Shown here one piece after another: positions 29,235 to 36,933 of a stretch of 64,000 bases of DNA. Each line of letters opens with the position of its first letter. The stretch's first letter is position 1. Below the pieces are notes generated by a model, which saw nothing but the letters and a program-made list of their open reading frames with translations, searched no databases and was not told the origin of the DNA. The DNA is from an uncultured Pelagibacteraceae bacterium (GTDB taxonomy: Bacteria; Pseudomonadota; Alphaproteobacteria; Pelagibacterales; Pelagibacteraceae), in NCBI GenBank assembly GCA_902575095.1, contig CACGPY010000001.1, positions 187,722-251,721 on the forward strand, written 5' to 3'. Position numbers and translations under genes: made by a program.

Positions 29235-29831
29235 TTAATTATTTACGAATTCATCAAGCTTGGATATTAATATCTTAATATCATTATTGTTTGAACTAAG
29301 AATAGACGCAAATTCTTCTTTCTGAGTTCTTGCTAAACTCAAACCCTCTACAATTAAATCTCTTATTAAAGGCTTTTCAGGATTTTTTGTATAAATTCTC
29401 CAATCAATTTTTACCTCTGGACCACTATCCTCTGGAATTACCTTTGAATTAATTATCGTATAATTTGAACTTTTTTTGTCTTCATCAAGTACTTCAAATC
29501 TACTTGATGAATAATCTGTTAATCGAGAGGTAAGACTTTTTAAAAAATATTTTTTAAAAGAATCTTGATATCTCAAAATATCATTTTCATCTGATGACTT
29601 TCTTAGTTCACCAAGCGTATATAAGCCAAGCGCTTTTATATCAACATACTCTAGGGCAATTTCTTCAATAAAAGCTGCTTTTTGTTTTATATCTGAGTTT
29701 TTGTTGGATAACTCATCAATTACATCATTGACTAATTCATCAATAAAATCTTTTGGATTTGTACTATAAGATAATAAAGAGCTCTGAAAAATTAAAAGTA
29801 ACGAAATCGAGTAAATAACTATTTTCTTCAT
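29235..29831 (-). CDS. mlaC: MlaC-type periplasmic phospholipid-binding protein
   Basis: Ttg2/MlaC family shuttle that carries phospholipids between the outer-membrane MlaA and the inner-membrane MlaFEDB transporter. 198 residues. A hydrophobic signal peptide is at 1-22 (IVIYSISLLLIFQSSLLSYS). The mature part has FIDELVNDVIDELSN, FIEEIALEYVDIKALGLYTLG and a C-terminal VEGLSLARTQKEEFASIL, matching MlaC (VVNxGxNLxxxxRxxF). It ends 3 bp before the tRNA on the other strand and lies 8 bp after mlaA. mlaFED are not in this window. Confidence 0.88.
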   Translation of the reverse strand: MKKIVIYSISLLLIFQSSLLSYSTNPKDFIDELVNDVIDELSNKNSDIKQKAAFIEEIALEYVDIKALGLYTLGELRKSSDENDILRYQDSFKKYFLKSLTSRLTDYSSSRFEVLDEDKKSSNYTIINSKVIPEDSGPEVKIDWRIYTKNPEKPLIRDLIVEGLSLARTQKEEFASILSSNNNDIKILISKLDEFVNN

Positions 29832-29839
29832 TAACTAAT

Positions 29840-30583
29840 TTAGTTATCTAAATTACTCCATTCATCCTGATCGTCAGTAGAGTTTTTAATTTTATTTTTT
29901 CTATCTTGAAGGTAGATACTTTTTAAGGATGAATATAGGTCAATTGAATTTTTTTCCAAACTTTTAAAACTTTTATCATTATCTGATCTGAAATCTATAG
30001 CGGTAGTAGCTTTTACAGAATAATAATCTAACGCTGTTCCTGAAGAACTAAAAATCTCTTTCTCTCTTATTGTTACATGAGCAAAAGGATCCACAAAGCT
30101 ATCAGCAATTAAACCCACCGTGTCCCTTGCGGTTGTTGGGCCTAAAATTGGAAGAACAAAATAGCACCCAGGGCCTACTCCATAAGACCCTAAAGTTTGA
30201 CCAACATCCTCTTTATGAGGTTTAAGACCAATTTTTTCTGCTGGGTTAAAAATACCAAAAATTCCCACAGTGCTGTTTATAGCAAAACTCCCTAAAGAAT
30301 GTCCAAGCTGTCTAAAGTTACCTTGCAGCACATTATTTGGAATTGATAATAAAGTACCTATGTTTGAGGTAAAGTTGCTTGTCCCGGATTTAATCGGTTC
30401 AGGCAATTTGCTGTAACCTTTTGCTATAGGCTCGATGATAGTATCGTCTAGAGCCATATTAAATTTAAAAATTGCTCTACTTGTTTTTTCAAAACATTCT
30501 TCTGTGGAATTTGCAAAAGGATGCACAAAAATTACAAAAGAAGTAACTAAAACTAATATTTTAAATTTTTTTATTAATTGCAT
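29840..30583 (-). CDS. mlaA: MlaA (VacJ)-family outer-membrane lipid-asymmetry protein without obvious lipobox
   Basis: MlaA removes misplaced phospholipid from the outer leaflet with porins. Family features are RAIFKFNMALDDTIIEPIAKGYSKLPEPIKSG (36-67), NNVLQGNFRQLGHSLGSFAINSTVGIFGIFNPA and EDVGQTLGSYGVGPGCYFVLPILGPTTARD. The N-terminal signal peptide (1 to about 25, ending HPFANS) has no L-x-[GA]-C lipobox; the only early Cys (C30, EEC) is outside it. Cleavage by signal peptidase I is therefore likely. It is followed by mlaC on the same strand. Confidence 0.9.
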   Translation of the reverse strand: MQLIKKFKILVLVTSFVIFVHPFANSTEECFEKTSRAIFKFNMALDDTIIEPIAKGYSKLPEPIKSGTSNFTSNIGTLLSIPNNVLQGNFRQLGHSLGSFAINSTVGIFGIFNPAEKIGLKPHKEDVGQTLGSYGVGPGCYFVLPILGPTTARDTVGLIADSFVDPFAHVTIREKEIFSSSGTALDYYSVKATTAIDFRSDNDKSFKSLEKNSIDLYSSLKSIYLQDRKNKIKNSTDDQDEWSNLDN

Positions 30584-30674
30584 AATGGCTATATATATAA
30601 TTTTAACCTATATTCTATAGAAAAATTAGCTTAAAATAAGTCTAAAAAGCCATACAAAGACCAATCTTTTAAAT

Positions 30675-31382
30675 ATGAGGATACTATACAATTTATCTCC
30701 AAATCACTCAAAAAAAGTCAGAAAACACAAAGATATAAAATTTGTAATTATACACTATACAGGAATGCAATCTGAAATTGAATCTATTAAAAGACTTAAA
30801 AATCCAAAATCTAAAGTTAGCTGTCATTTTTTAATTAATAGAAAAGGAGAAATAATTTTAATGGTCAAAGAAAAGTTTATTGCATGGCACGCCGGAAAAT
30901 CTAGATGGAAAAATTTTAAGAATCTTAACTATTGTTCAATTGGAATTGAATTAGTTAACAAAGGTCACCAATATGGATATCAATATTTTACTCAAAAACA
31001 GATTAAAAGCTTAATTGTTTTATGCAAAAAATTAAAAAGAAAATATAAAATTAAAAGTGGTAATTTTTTGGGCCACTCTGATATTTCTCCTCTAAGAAAA
31101 GTTGATCCAGGTGAAAAATTTCCTTGGAAAAAACTTAGCTCACATAAAATTGGTAATTGGTACAAGCAAAAAAGAAAATCAGTAAAAGGAGATCTCAAAA
31201 TAAAAAAATCTAAATTCTTTAAAAATTTACATAAATTGGGATACAGATATTTTAGTTCTCACCAAAAAAGTTATGCTAATGCTAAAATAATAAAAATCTT
31301 TCAACAGCGCTACTCACCAAATCATGTAACTGGAAAATTAGACCTTAAAACCTTTAGAATTAGCGAATTTTTAAAGCATTAA
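30675..31382 (+). CDS. N-acetylmuramoyl-L-alanine amidase (Amidase_2, AmiD/AmpD-like)
   Basis: Zinc amidase that cuts the lactyl-amide bond of muropeptides. Zn ligands His27 (FVIIHYTG), His134 (LGHSDISP) and Asp144 (RKVDPGEKFPW) are in place, with WHAG and GIELVN in between. The C-terminal 60 residues resemble a peptidoglycan-binding domain (LHKLGYRYF...FQQRYSPNHVTGKLD). 235 residues with no clear signal peptide, so it may act in the cytoplasm on recycled anhydromuropeptides as AmpD does, or be exported without one. The order amidase-rnpB-mraZ is typical of alphaproteobacteria. Confidence 0.85.
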   Translation: MRILYNLSPNHSKKVRKHKDIKFVIIHYTGMQSEIESIKRLKNPKSKVSCHFLINRKGEIILMVKEKFIAWHAGKSRWKNFKNLNYCSIGIELVNKGHQYGYQYFTQKQIKSLIVLCKKLKRKYKIKSGNFLGHSDISPLRKVDPGEKFPWKKLSSHKIGNWYKQKRKSVKGDLKIKKSKFFKNLHKLGYRYFSSHQKSYANAKIIKIFQQRYSPNHVTGKLDLKTFRISEFLKH

Positions 31383-31393
31383 TTCTTTATATC

Positions 31394-31422
31394 TTGATTT
31401 TAGACTATTAATTGATTAAAAC
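31394..31422 (+). promoter_or_regulatory. Candidate promoter for rnpB
   Basis: TTGATT (31394-31399), a 17-bp spacer and TAAAAC (31417-31422) predict a start near 31428. This coincides with the first base pairs of the P1 helix of RNase P RNA. That independent structural match raises the credibility of an otherwise average consensus. Confidence 0.45.
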
Positions 31423-31426
31423 CACC

Positions 31427-31787
31427 TAGCCAGATAATTGGATTGTCGCTATTTTGAATAAAATAGAGGAAAGTCCGGGCTCCGTAAAGACACAGTGCCA
31501 GTTAACAACTGGCGAAGGTGACTTCAGGGATAGTGCCACAGAAAATAAACCGCCTAATCAAGGCAAGGGTGAAACGGCGAGGTAAGAGCTCACCGGTTTT
31601 TTGGTAACAAAAAACGCATGGCAAACCCCACTGGGAGCAAGGTTAAATAGAGAAGACGCTGTGTTTTAATACTAAAAACAGTCTTTAGTTGGTCTTCTGG
31701 GTTAACCGCTTGAGCTTAAGTGTGAATTTAAGCCTAGAGAAATGACATCTTCAATGACAGAACCCGGCTTATAGATTATCTGGCTAA
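31427..31787 (+). ncRNA. rnpB: RNase P catalytic RNA
   Basis: Catalytic RNA that makes the 5' ends of tRNAs. The ends pair as a 12-bp P1 helix: TAGCCAGATAAT (31427-31438) with ATTATCTGGCTA (31775-31786). Universal core blocks appear in order: GAGGAAAGTCCGGGCTCC near 31466, CACAGAAAATAAACCGCC near 31537, AGGTAAGAGCTCACCG near 31579, GGCAAACCCC near 31620, and GACAGAACCCGGCTTA near 31756. The A-type architecture and about 361-nt length are normal. The following 140 bp up to mraZ hold the dcw promoter. Confidence 0.97.
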
Positions 31788-31837
31788 ATAGGCCTTAATT
31801 TTGTTCTATTTTTGTACTTTTAAAATATATATATTTA

Positions 31838-31865
31838 TTGACTAATTTTTAAAAACCCATACTAT
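31838..31865 (+). promoter_or_regulatory. dcw cluster promoter upstream of mraZ
   Basis: TTGACT (31838-31843), 16 bp, then TACTAT (31860-31865). Predicted start is near 31872, leaving a leader of about 59 nt before mraZ. The -10 box lies between the first two of three evenly spaced MraZ-type boxes, as expected for an autorepressed promoter. It is probably the main promoter of the division/cell-wall cluster. Confidence 0.55.
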
Positions 31866-31879
31866 CCCACATAATCCCA
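31855..31879 (-). promoter_or_regulatory. MraZ operator: three TGGGN boxes at 10-bp spacing
   Basis: Reading the minus strand from 31879, TGGGA (31879-31875), TGGGA (31869-31865) and TGGGT (31859-31855) recur with exactly 5 bp between boxes. TGGGN repeats separated by 5 nt are the described binding pattern of MraZ in E. coli. They overlap the predicted -10 box and start site of mraZ itself, so autorepression by steric block is the expected effect. Spacing and count are seen directly; binding is inferred from the family. Confidence 0.75.
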
Positions 31880-31930
31880 ATATGGAGGGTAAATTGAAAA
31901 GTATTTTAAAAAATAGGTTTTTAAATAAAA

Positions 31931-32395
31931 ATGTTTTTATCGAGTTACGAAAACAAAATAGACAAGAAGGGACGTGTGTCAGTGCCAGCTACATTTAGAT
32001 CTCATTTGGGCTCAATGGGCTACAATGGTTTTATAAGTTATCCCTCTTTTAATTATCCAGCTTTGGAGGCTTGCTCTCAAGATAGAATAGAAAAATTATC
32101 AAATACCATTGACTCACTTAATCCTTTCGAAGAAAAAAGAGATTATTTCGCTACCTCAATTTTATCAGAAAGTGAAAACTTACAATTTGACACGGAAGGT
32201 AGAATTTCTTTATCAGAAAAACTATTAAATCATGCCAAAATAAAAAATAATATTTTATTTGTAGGCTTAGGCAAAACTTTTCAAATTTGGGAACCAAGAA
32301 ACTTTGAAAAATTTAAAGTCGTTGCTAGAAAAAAAGCTTATCAAAACAGGTCAAACTTAAAATGGGAGTCAAATCAGAAGGGGGAAAAACAATGA
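31931..32395 (+). CDS. mraZ: Transcriptional regulator MraZ
   Basis: Small DNA-binding regulator of the division and cell-wall cluster. 154 residues with two SpoVT/AbrB-like repeats, each with the family DxxxR motif: DKKGRVSVPATFR (11-23) and DTEGRISLSEKLL (near 91). MraZ forms octameric or dodecameric rings and represses its own promoter in E. coli. Three TGGGN boxes lie 52-76 bp upstream of this start. The stop overlaps the ftsZ start codon (ATGA), so MraZ and FtsZ levels are translationally coupled here. Confidence 0.93.
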   Translation: MFLSSYENKIDKKGRVSVPATFRSHLGSMGYNGFISYPSFNYPALEACSQDRIEKLSNTIDSLNPFEEKRDYFATSILSESENLQFDTEGRISLSEKLLNHAKIKNNILFVGLGKTFQIWEPRNFEKFKVVARKKAYQNRSNLKWESNQKGEKQ

Positions 32396-33879
32396 GTTTA
32401 AACATTGGTGGAGGAGAACTTAAAGAGTTAAAGCCAAGAATATTAGTGTTAGGTGTTGGCGGAGCTGGAGGTAATGCGATAAACGCGATGATAGAGTCTG
32501 GAATGGAAGGTGTAGAATTTGTTGCAGTTAACACAGATGCGCAAGATTTAAAGATGAGCAAGGCTCATGCAAAAATTCAAATTGGAATGAACTTAACAAA
32601 AGGGTTAGGTGCTGGCGCTAAACACGATATAGGACAAGCTGCTGCAGATGAGTCTTTGAATGAAATTGCAAGCTACATACAAGGTGCAAATATGGTTTTT
32701 ATTACTTCAGGGATGGGAGGTGGAACTGGTACTGGAGCATCTCATGTAATCGCAAGAGTTGCAAGAGAATTAAATATTTTAACTGTGGGTGTAACTACAT
32801 TACCTTTTTCTTATGAAGGCCCGAAAAGAATGAGAAGAGCACTTGAGGGGCTTGAACAATTCAAGAAGCATTTAGATACAGTAATTGTTGTTCCGAACCA
32901 AAATCTTTTTAAAATTGCTAGCGAGACAACCACTTTCGAAGAGTCCTTTAATTTGTCTAACAATGTTTTAAAACATGGAGTTCAAAGCGTGACTGATTTG
33001 ATGGTTAGACCAGGGATGATAAATTTAGATTTTGCTGATGTTGAAACTGTAATGAGCGCAATGGGTAAAGCTATGATGGGAACAGGGGAAGCAGAGGGAG
33101 AAAATAGAGCCATGGCAGCTACTGAGATAGCTCTTAATAATCCATTAATAGATGAATACTCTCTGCAAGGTGCTAAAGGTTTATTAATAAATATAACAGG
33201 AGGGAATGACCTTACTTTATTTGAAGTAGATCAGTCAGTTAACAAAATCAGAGCTGAAGTTGACCCTGAGGCAGAATTAATTTTTGGGGCGATTAAAGAT
33301 GAGAATATGACTGGTAAAATTAGAGTATCAATAGTCGCCACAGCACTTGATGGTTATAAAACTGAAAATAAAACAGTACTGAATATGTTTTCTCGTAATC
33401 ATAACAGAAATAAAAGTTACTCTGAAAATTTATTCTCTCAAAACCCAAGAGTGGAAAACAATGCTTTTAATTCAATTGATGGAGCAACAGCTTTAAAGCT
33501 TGATGAAAGTTATGAATTAGAAGAGCATGACAATTATGAAAAAATAGCTGATCAATCAGCTAATGAAAACTTGACTAAAGATGAAATAAAATCTGAGGAA
33601 GATTTCACAAATATTCCATCAGGAGTTTCTATTGAAAGCGCATCATATATGGAAAATAATAATTTAGCAGAAAGTGAAACAACTCAAATTTTTTCTGATA
33701 ATAACGATTTAGAACATACTCCAAAATTATTTTCTGACGAAGATAATTATAATTCAGATGAAGATAACAAAGAGCCAAGTTATCAAGAAAATAAAACATC
33801 GGACGAATTATTTGACCAAGACATAAATGAGGAAGAAGATTTTGAAATTCCTGCATTTTTAAGAAAACAAAAGTTTTAA
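32392..33879 (+). CDS. ftsZ: Cell division protein FtsZ
   Basis: Tubulin-like GTPase that forms the Z-ring. N-terminal GVGGAGGNAINAMI binds the nucleotide. The tubulin signature GGGTGTGAS is near residue 110 (Ser instead of the usual Ala at the last position). The T7 synergy loop is NLDFADV near 215. After about residue 330 comes an acidic, Asn-rich linker of about 150 residues. It ends in the conserved FtsA/ZipA-binding peptide EEDFEIPAFLRKQKF. Start 32392 (495 residues) is chosen because a strong GAAGGGGGA ribosome site lies 6-15 bp upstream and ATGA overlaps mraZ. Its place here is unusual: the gene normally follows ftsA. Confidence 0.96.
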   Translation: MSLNIGGGELKELKPRILVLGVGGAGGNAINAMIESGMEGVEFVAVNTDAQDLKMSKAHAKIQIGMNLTKGLGAGAKHDIGQAAADESLNEIASYIQGANMVFITSGMGGGTGTGASHVIARVARELNILTVGVTTLPFSYEGPKRMRRALEGLEQFKKHLDTVIVVPNQNLFKIASETTTFEESFNLSNNVLKHGVQSVTDLMVRPGMINLDFADVETVMSAMGKAMMGTGEAEGENRAMAATEIALNNPLIDEYSLQGAKGLLINITGGNDLTLFEVDQSVNKIRAEVDPEAELIFGAIKDENMTGKIRVSIVATALDGYKTENKTVLNMFSRNHNRNKSYSENLFSQNPRVENNAFNSIDGATALKLDESYELEEHDNYEKIADQSANENLTKDEIKSEEDFTNIPSGVSIESASYMENNNLAESETTQIFSDNNDLEHTPKLFSDEDNYNSDEDNKEPSYQENKTSDELFDQDINEEEDFEIPAFLRKQKF

Positions 33880-33953
33880 TGTCTCAAATTTGGACTCATG
33901 AGCAATCAAATCTCATCACTGGAATTTTCCCATATTCCAGTGATGCTGAATGA
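33879..33953 (+). CDS. Possible 24-codon overlapping ORF coupled to ftsZ stop
   Basis: The ftsZ stop and an ATG share a base (TAATG, 33877-33881), opening a 24-residue frame (MSQIWTHEQS...SSDAE) that overlaps the start of rsmH in another frame and spans the hairpin at 33914-33945. It resembles a leader peptide by position only; nothing in its sequence is recognised. It could equally be a chance product of tight gene packing. Confidence 0.2.
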   Translation: MSQIWTHEQSNLITGIFPYSSDAE

Positions 33954-34908
33954 AGTTTTAAAAATTTCTCAACCTTCATCAAAAAAAAAATTTATTGACT
34001 GTACATTCGGTGGAGGAAGTTACACCAAAAAGATCTTGAGTTTCCCCGGAACTGTTGTTCAAGCAATAGATAGGGATAAAAACACTTTATTAAATGCAAA
34101 TAAATTGGTGAAAAAGTTTCCTAATAGATTTAAATTTTGTTTAATTAAGTTTAGTCAGCTTAATCTAATTCCTATAGAAAATGTGGATGTAGCTATTTTT
34201 GATTTAGGCTTATCATCAATACAACTAGATAATTTAGATAGAGGTTTTTCATTTAAATCCAAAAAAAAATTAAACATGACTATGGGTTTGAATGAAATAA
34301 CTGCTTTTGATGCAATTAATAAATTGAGTGAAACAGATCTTAAAGCAGTAATAAAAATATTTGGAGATGAGAAAGATGCTTTTAGAATAGCAAAAAATAT
34401 TGTCAAACATCGAAGTATAAAAAAAATTACCAACACGACTGATTTAGCAAGTATAATTAAAAAAAGTAAAAAAAAAAATTATACAAGTAAAATTGATCCA
34501 TGCACTAAAACTTTCCAAGCATTAAGAATTTTTGTTAACAAAGAGGTTACAGAGTTAATTAATGGAATTATTAATGTAACTAAAAAACTCAAACCAGGTG
34601 GAAAAATTTTAGTTATCAGTTTTCATTCGTTAGAAGACAAAATAGTAAAATACTTTTTTACAAATTATTCAAGAAACAAATCCAGACCTTCAAGATATTT
34701 TCCTGAAAATAAAGTTAACGAGTTAGCTTTATTTGATGAATATAAAAATAAAGTATTAAGACCATCAAAAAAAGAAATAGAGCATAATAACAGATCTAGA
34801 TCAGCTAAGTTAAGATTTGCTGTTAGAAGTAAAGATAAATTTCAGTATCCAGACGAATTAATTAAAAAATTTAAAAAATACTTAGATTTGGAAGTAATTA
34901 ATGTTTAA
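33898..34908 (+). CDS. rsmH: 16S rRNA (cytosine-1402-N4)-methyltransferase
   Basis: Methylates C1402 of 16S rRNA in the decoding centre. 336 residues. The N-terminal block HIPVMLNEVLKI is near residue 13. SAM motif FIDCTFGGGSYTKKIL is near residue 34, AIFDLGLSSIQLD near 101, and the C-terminal KILVISFHSLEDKIVK near 236, all family-typical. It starts 18 bp after ftsZ and overlaps ftsL by 8 bp. Its first codons contain a 12-bp perfect inverted repeat. The rsmH-ftsL-ftsI order is standard. Confidence 0.96.
   Translation: MSNQISSLEFSHIPVMLNEVLKISQPSSKKKFIDCTFGGGSYTKKILSFPGTVVQAIDRDKNTLLNANKLVKKFPNRFKFCLIKFSQLNLIPIENVDVAIFDLGLSSIQLDNLDRGFSFKSKKKLNMTMGLNEITAFDAINKLSETDLKAVIKIFGDEKDAFRIAKNIVKHRSIKKITNTTDLASIIKKSKKKNYTSKIDPCTKTFQALRIFVNKEVTELINGIINVTKKLKPGGKILVISFHSLEDKIVKYFFTNYSRNKSRPSRYFPENKVNELALFDEYKNKVLRPSKKEIEHNNRSRSAKLRFAVRSKDKFQYPDELIKKFKKYLDLEVINV
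33914..33945 (+). repeat. 12-bp perfect stem, 8-nt loop at the start of rsmH
   Basis: CATCACTGGAAT (33914-33925) and ATTCCAGTGATG (33934-33945) are exact reverse complements around TTTCCCAT. The hairpin begins 35 nt after the ftsZ stop and 17 nt inside rsmH, in codons for the conserved FSHIPVM stretch. No T-run follows, so it is not a standard terminator. Confidence 0.8.
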
Positions 34909-35215
34909 AGCCAAACTCATAATTTCTGTTTCTCTGTTTTTTACGTTGCTAGTAGTTACCTCTGTTATCAAAAATCAAACTAGAATTATTGAAAAAAAAA
35001 TTGTGAATTTAAAAGTAAATGTCTTAAATAAAAAAAATGTTATTAATGAAGCCCAATTAGATTTTCATTATTTATCATCGCCATCTGAGCTGGAAAAAAA
35101 AATTAATATAATAGGATTTAAAAAATATCAGCCAATTAAGCACTCTAACATATTTTACAGTTTCCATGATTTTTCAAAACTACAAAATAAAATTTCAAAA
35201 TTAAAAGATAAATGA
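34901..35215 (+). CDS. ftsL: Cell division protein FtsL-like
   Basis: Short bitopic protein (104 residues) of the FtsQLB subcomplex. One transmembrane helix is at about 6-23 (LIISVSLFFTLLVVTSVI), followed by a periplasmic helical stretch (24-55) that could form a coiled coil, and a short tail. Sequence conservation in FtsL is low, so the call depends on size, topology and place between rsmH and ftsI, with 8-bp and 4-bp overlaps. No better candidate is present in the cluster. Confidence 0.82.
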   Translation: MFKAKLIISVSLFFTLLVVTSVIKNQTRIIEKKIVNLKVNVLNKKNVINEAQLDFHYLSSPSELEKKINIIGFKKYQPIKHSNIFYSFHDFSKLQNKISKLKDK

Positions 35216-36933
35216 AAAATAATTCAAAAAAAAAGAAGAACAAAAATCAAATAAGTTTTTATTTCGAAGATTATAATGAGACAAATAAAAAAAATAAGAT
35301 ATTAAAAAAAACAAATAATATTCAAGATAGAATGTATTTATTATTTTTTTTCTTTTTTTCTTTAATACTAATTTTTTCGATTAAGATCACTTATATATCT
35401 CTCGATCAAAAAAATATTTTAAATAAAGAAAAATATTCGTCACAATTTACTTTAATAAGAAGAGATATTGTTGATAGAAATGGGGTTATAATTTCAAGAA
35501 ACATAAATACTTTTCATGCCGCAATAGATCCAAAATTAGTTAAAGATAAAAGCAATTTTTTAATTAAGTTAAGACTAAATTTTCCAGAACTTCCTATTCA
35601 AGAAATAGAAAAAAAATTAAATGAAAAAAAATATTTTCGAATAAAAAAAAGAATTAGTCAAATTGAAAAAGATAAGTTCTGGTCAATGGGAGAAAAAGCA
35701 ATCAAATTTGAGCCTTTTCAAGCAAGAATGTACACACATGGACAATTATTTAGTCATATAATTGGTCAAGTTGATTATGACAATTATGGGATATCTGGTT
35801 TAGAAAAATATTTTGATAAAGAATTGAAAGATAAAAAACAATTACATGAGCCACTAAAATTGACTTTAGATAGCAATATTCAACATATAATTAACACAGA
35901 ATTAAATGAAGCTGTTAAAACTTTTAATGCTTCAGGAGGAGGAGCTCTATTATTGGATGTAAATAGTGGAGATATAATATCTTTAGTTTCTTTACCAAAC
36001 TTCAATATAAATCAGAGAACATCTATAAAAGACGAAAAATACATCAATAAAATTACAAAAGGTATTTACGAATTAGGCTCAATTTTTAAAACTTTCACAT
36101 TAGCATTGGCGCTTGATCATAACCTAGTTAATGCTAATACAATTATTCAAAATATACCAAGAAAAATCAGATGTTCTATACATGAAATCACTGATATTAA
36201 AGAACATCCTAAAAATTTGTCAGTGGAGGAGATTTTAATAAGATCATCTAACGTTGGATCAGTGTTGCTTGCAAAAAAGGTAGGTGTAGAAAAATATAAG
36301 AATTTCATTAAAGAAACAAATTTAACAAAAAACCCGGAAATTGAATTAACAGAGGTAGGTGTACCTCATCAGATAAAATGGAACAGATGTAAATTAGAAA
36401 CTATTTCTTTTGGACACGGTATTACTACCACTCCTCTACAAGCCACAGCTTTATACGCAGCCATGAGTAATGGAGGAAAACTGATTAAACCTAGTTTGAT
36501 TAAAGATAGAAAAATGAAAAAACCCAAAAAAATAATTTCAACTGATACTAGTAATAAAATAAATGCTATTTTGAGAAAAGTAGTCACTAGCAAACACGGT
36601 ACTGCTAGTTTGGCCGACAAAGATGGATATTTGATAGGGGGAAAAACTGGTACCGCTGAGAGTTATGGTGACAAAAAAAATAGAATTAATTCGTTTATTT
36701 CAGTTTTTCCAACTAATAAGCCTAATTATACATTATTTATAATGTTAGAGAATCCTAAAATTAATAAAGATTTAATTTACAATTATCGAGGGATCAAAAC
36801 TAAAGCTCCTTTGAATACATCGGGCTGGAACTCAGTTTTTGTTGCAGGCAAAATAATAGAAAAAATTGGGCCAATTTTAGCCATAAATAATGACGAGTTT
36901 ACGGATCTGTATGTTGCTGAAAAATTTAATTAA
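35212..36933 (+). CDS. ftsI: Septal peptidoglycan transpeptidase FtsI (PBP3)
   Basis: Class B penicillin-binding protein cross-linking septal peptidoglycan with FtsW. 573 residues. Short Lys-rich cytoplasmic tail, membrane anchor at about 42-62, pedestal domain from residue 80 (RRDIVDRNGVIISRN). The transpeptidase has active Ser290-x-x-Lys293 (YELGSIFKTF), SxN at 345-347 (RSSNVGS) and Lys478-Thr-Gly480 (GGKTGTAES). SIFK differs from the more usual STxK but keeps the Ser/Lys pair. It overlaps the murE start region. Confidence 0.95.
   Translation: MKNNSKKKKNKNQISFYFEDYNETNKKNKILKKTNNIQDRMYLLFFFFFSLILIFSIKITYISLDQKNILNKEKYSSQFTLIRRDIVDRNGVIISRNINTFHAAIDPKLVKDKSNFLIKLRLNFPELPIQEIEKKLNEKKYFRIKKRISQIEKDKFWSMGEKAIKFEPFQARMYTHGQLFSHIIGQVDYDNYGISGLEKYFDKELKDKKQLHEPLKLTLDSNIQHIINTELNEAVKTFNASGGGALLLDVNSGDIISLVSLPNFNINQRTSIKDEKYINKITKGIYELGSIFKTFTLALALDHNLVNANTIIQNIPRKIRCSIHEITDIKEHPKNLSVEEILIRSSNVGSVLLAKKVGVEKYKNFIKETNLTKNPEIELTEVGVPHQIKWNRCKLETISFGHGITTTPLQATALYAAMSNGGKLIKPSLIKDRKMKKPKKIISTDTSNKINAILRKVVTSKHGTASLADKDGYLIGGKTGTAESYGDKKNRINSFISVFPTNKPNYTLFIMLENPKINKDLIYNYRGIKTKAPLNTSGWNSVFVAGKIIEKIGPILAINNDEFTDLYVAEKFN

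Noticed and set aside
31788..31837. Rho-independent terminator after rnpB
   Set aside because: T-runs are present, but no stable GC stem precedes them; AGGCCT is too short to call.
32362..32391. Ten extra residues at the FtsZ start
   Set aside because: They lie inside mraZ, and a strong ribosome site points to ATG 32392.
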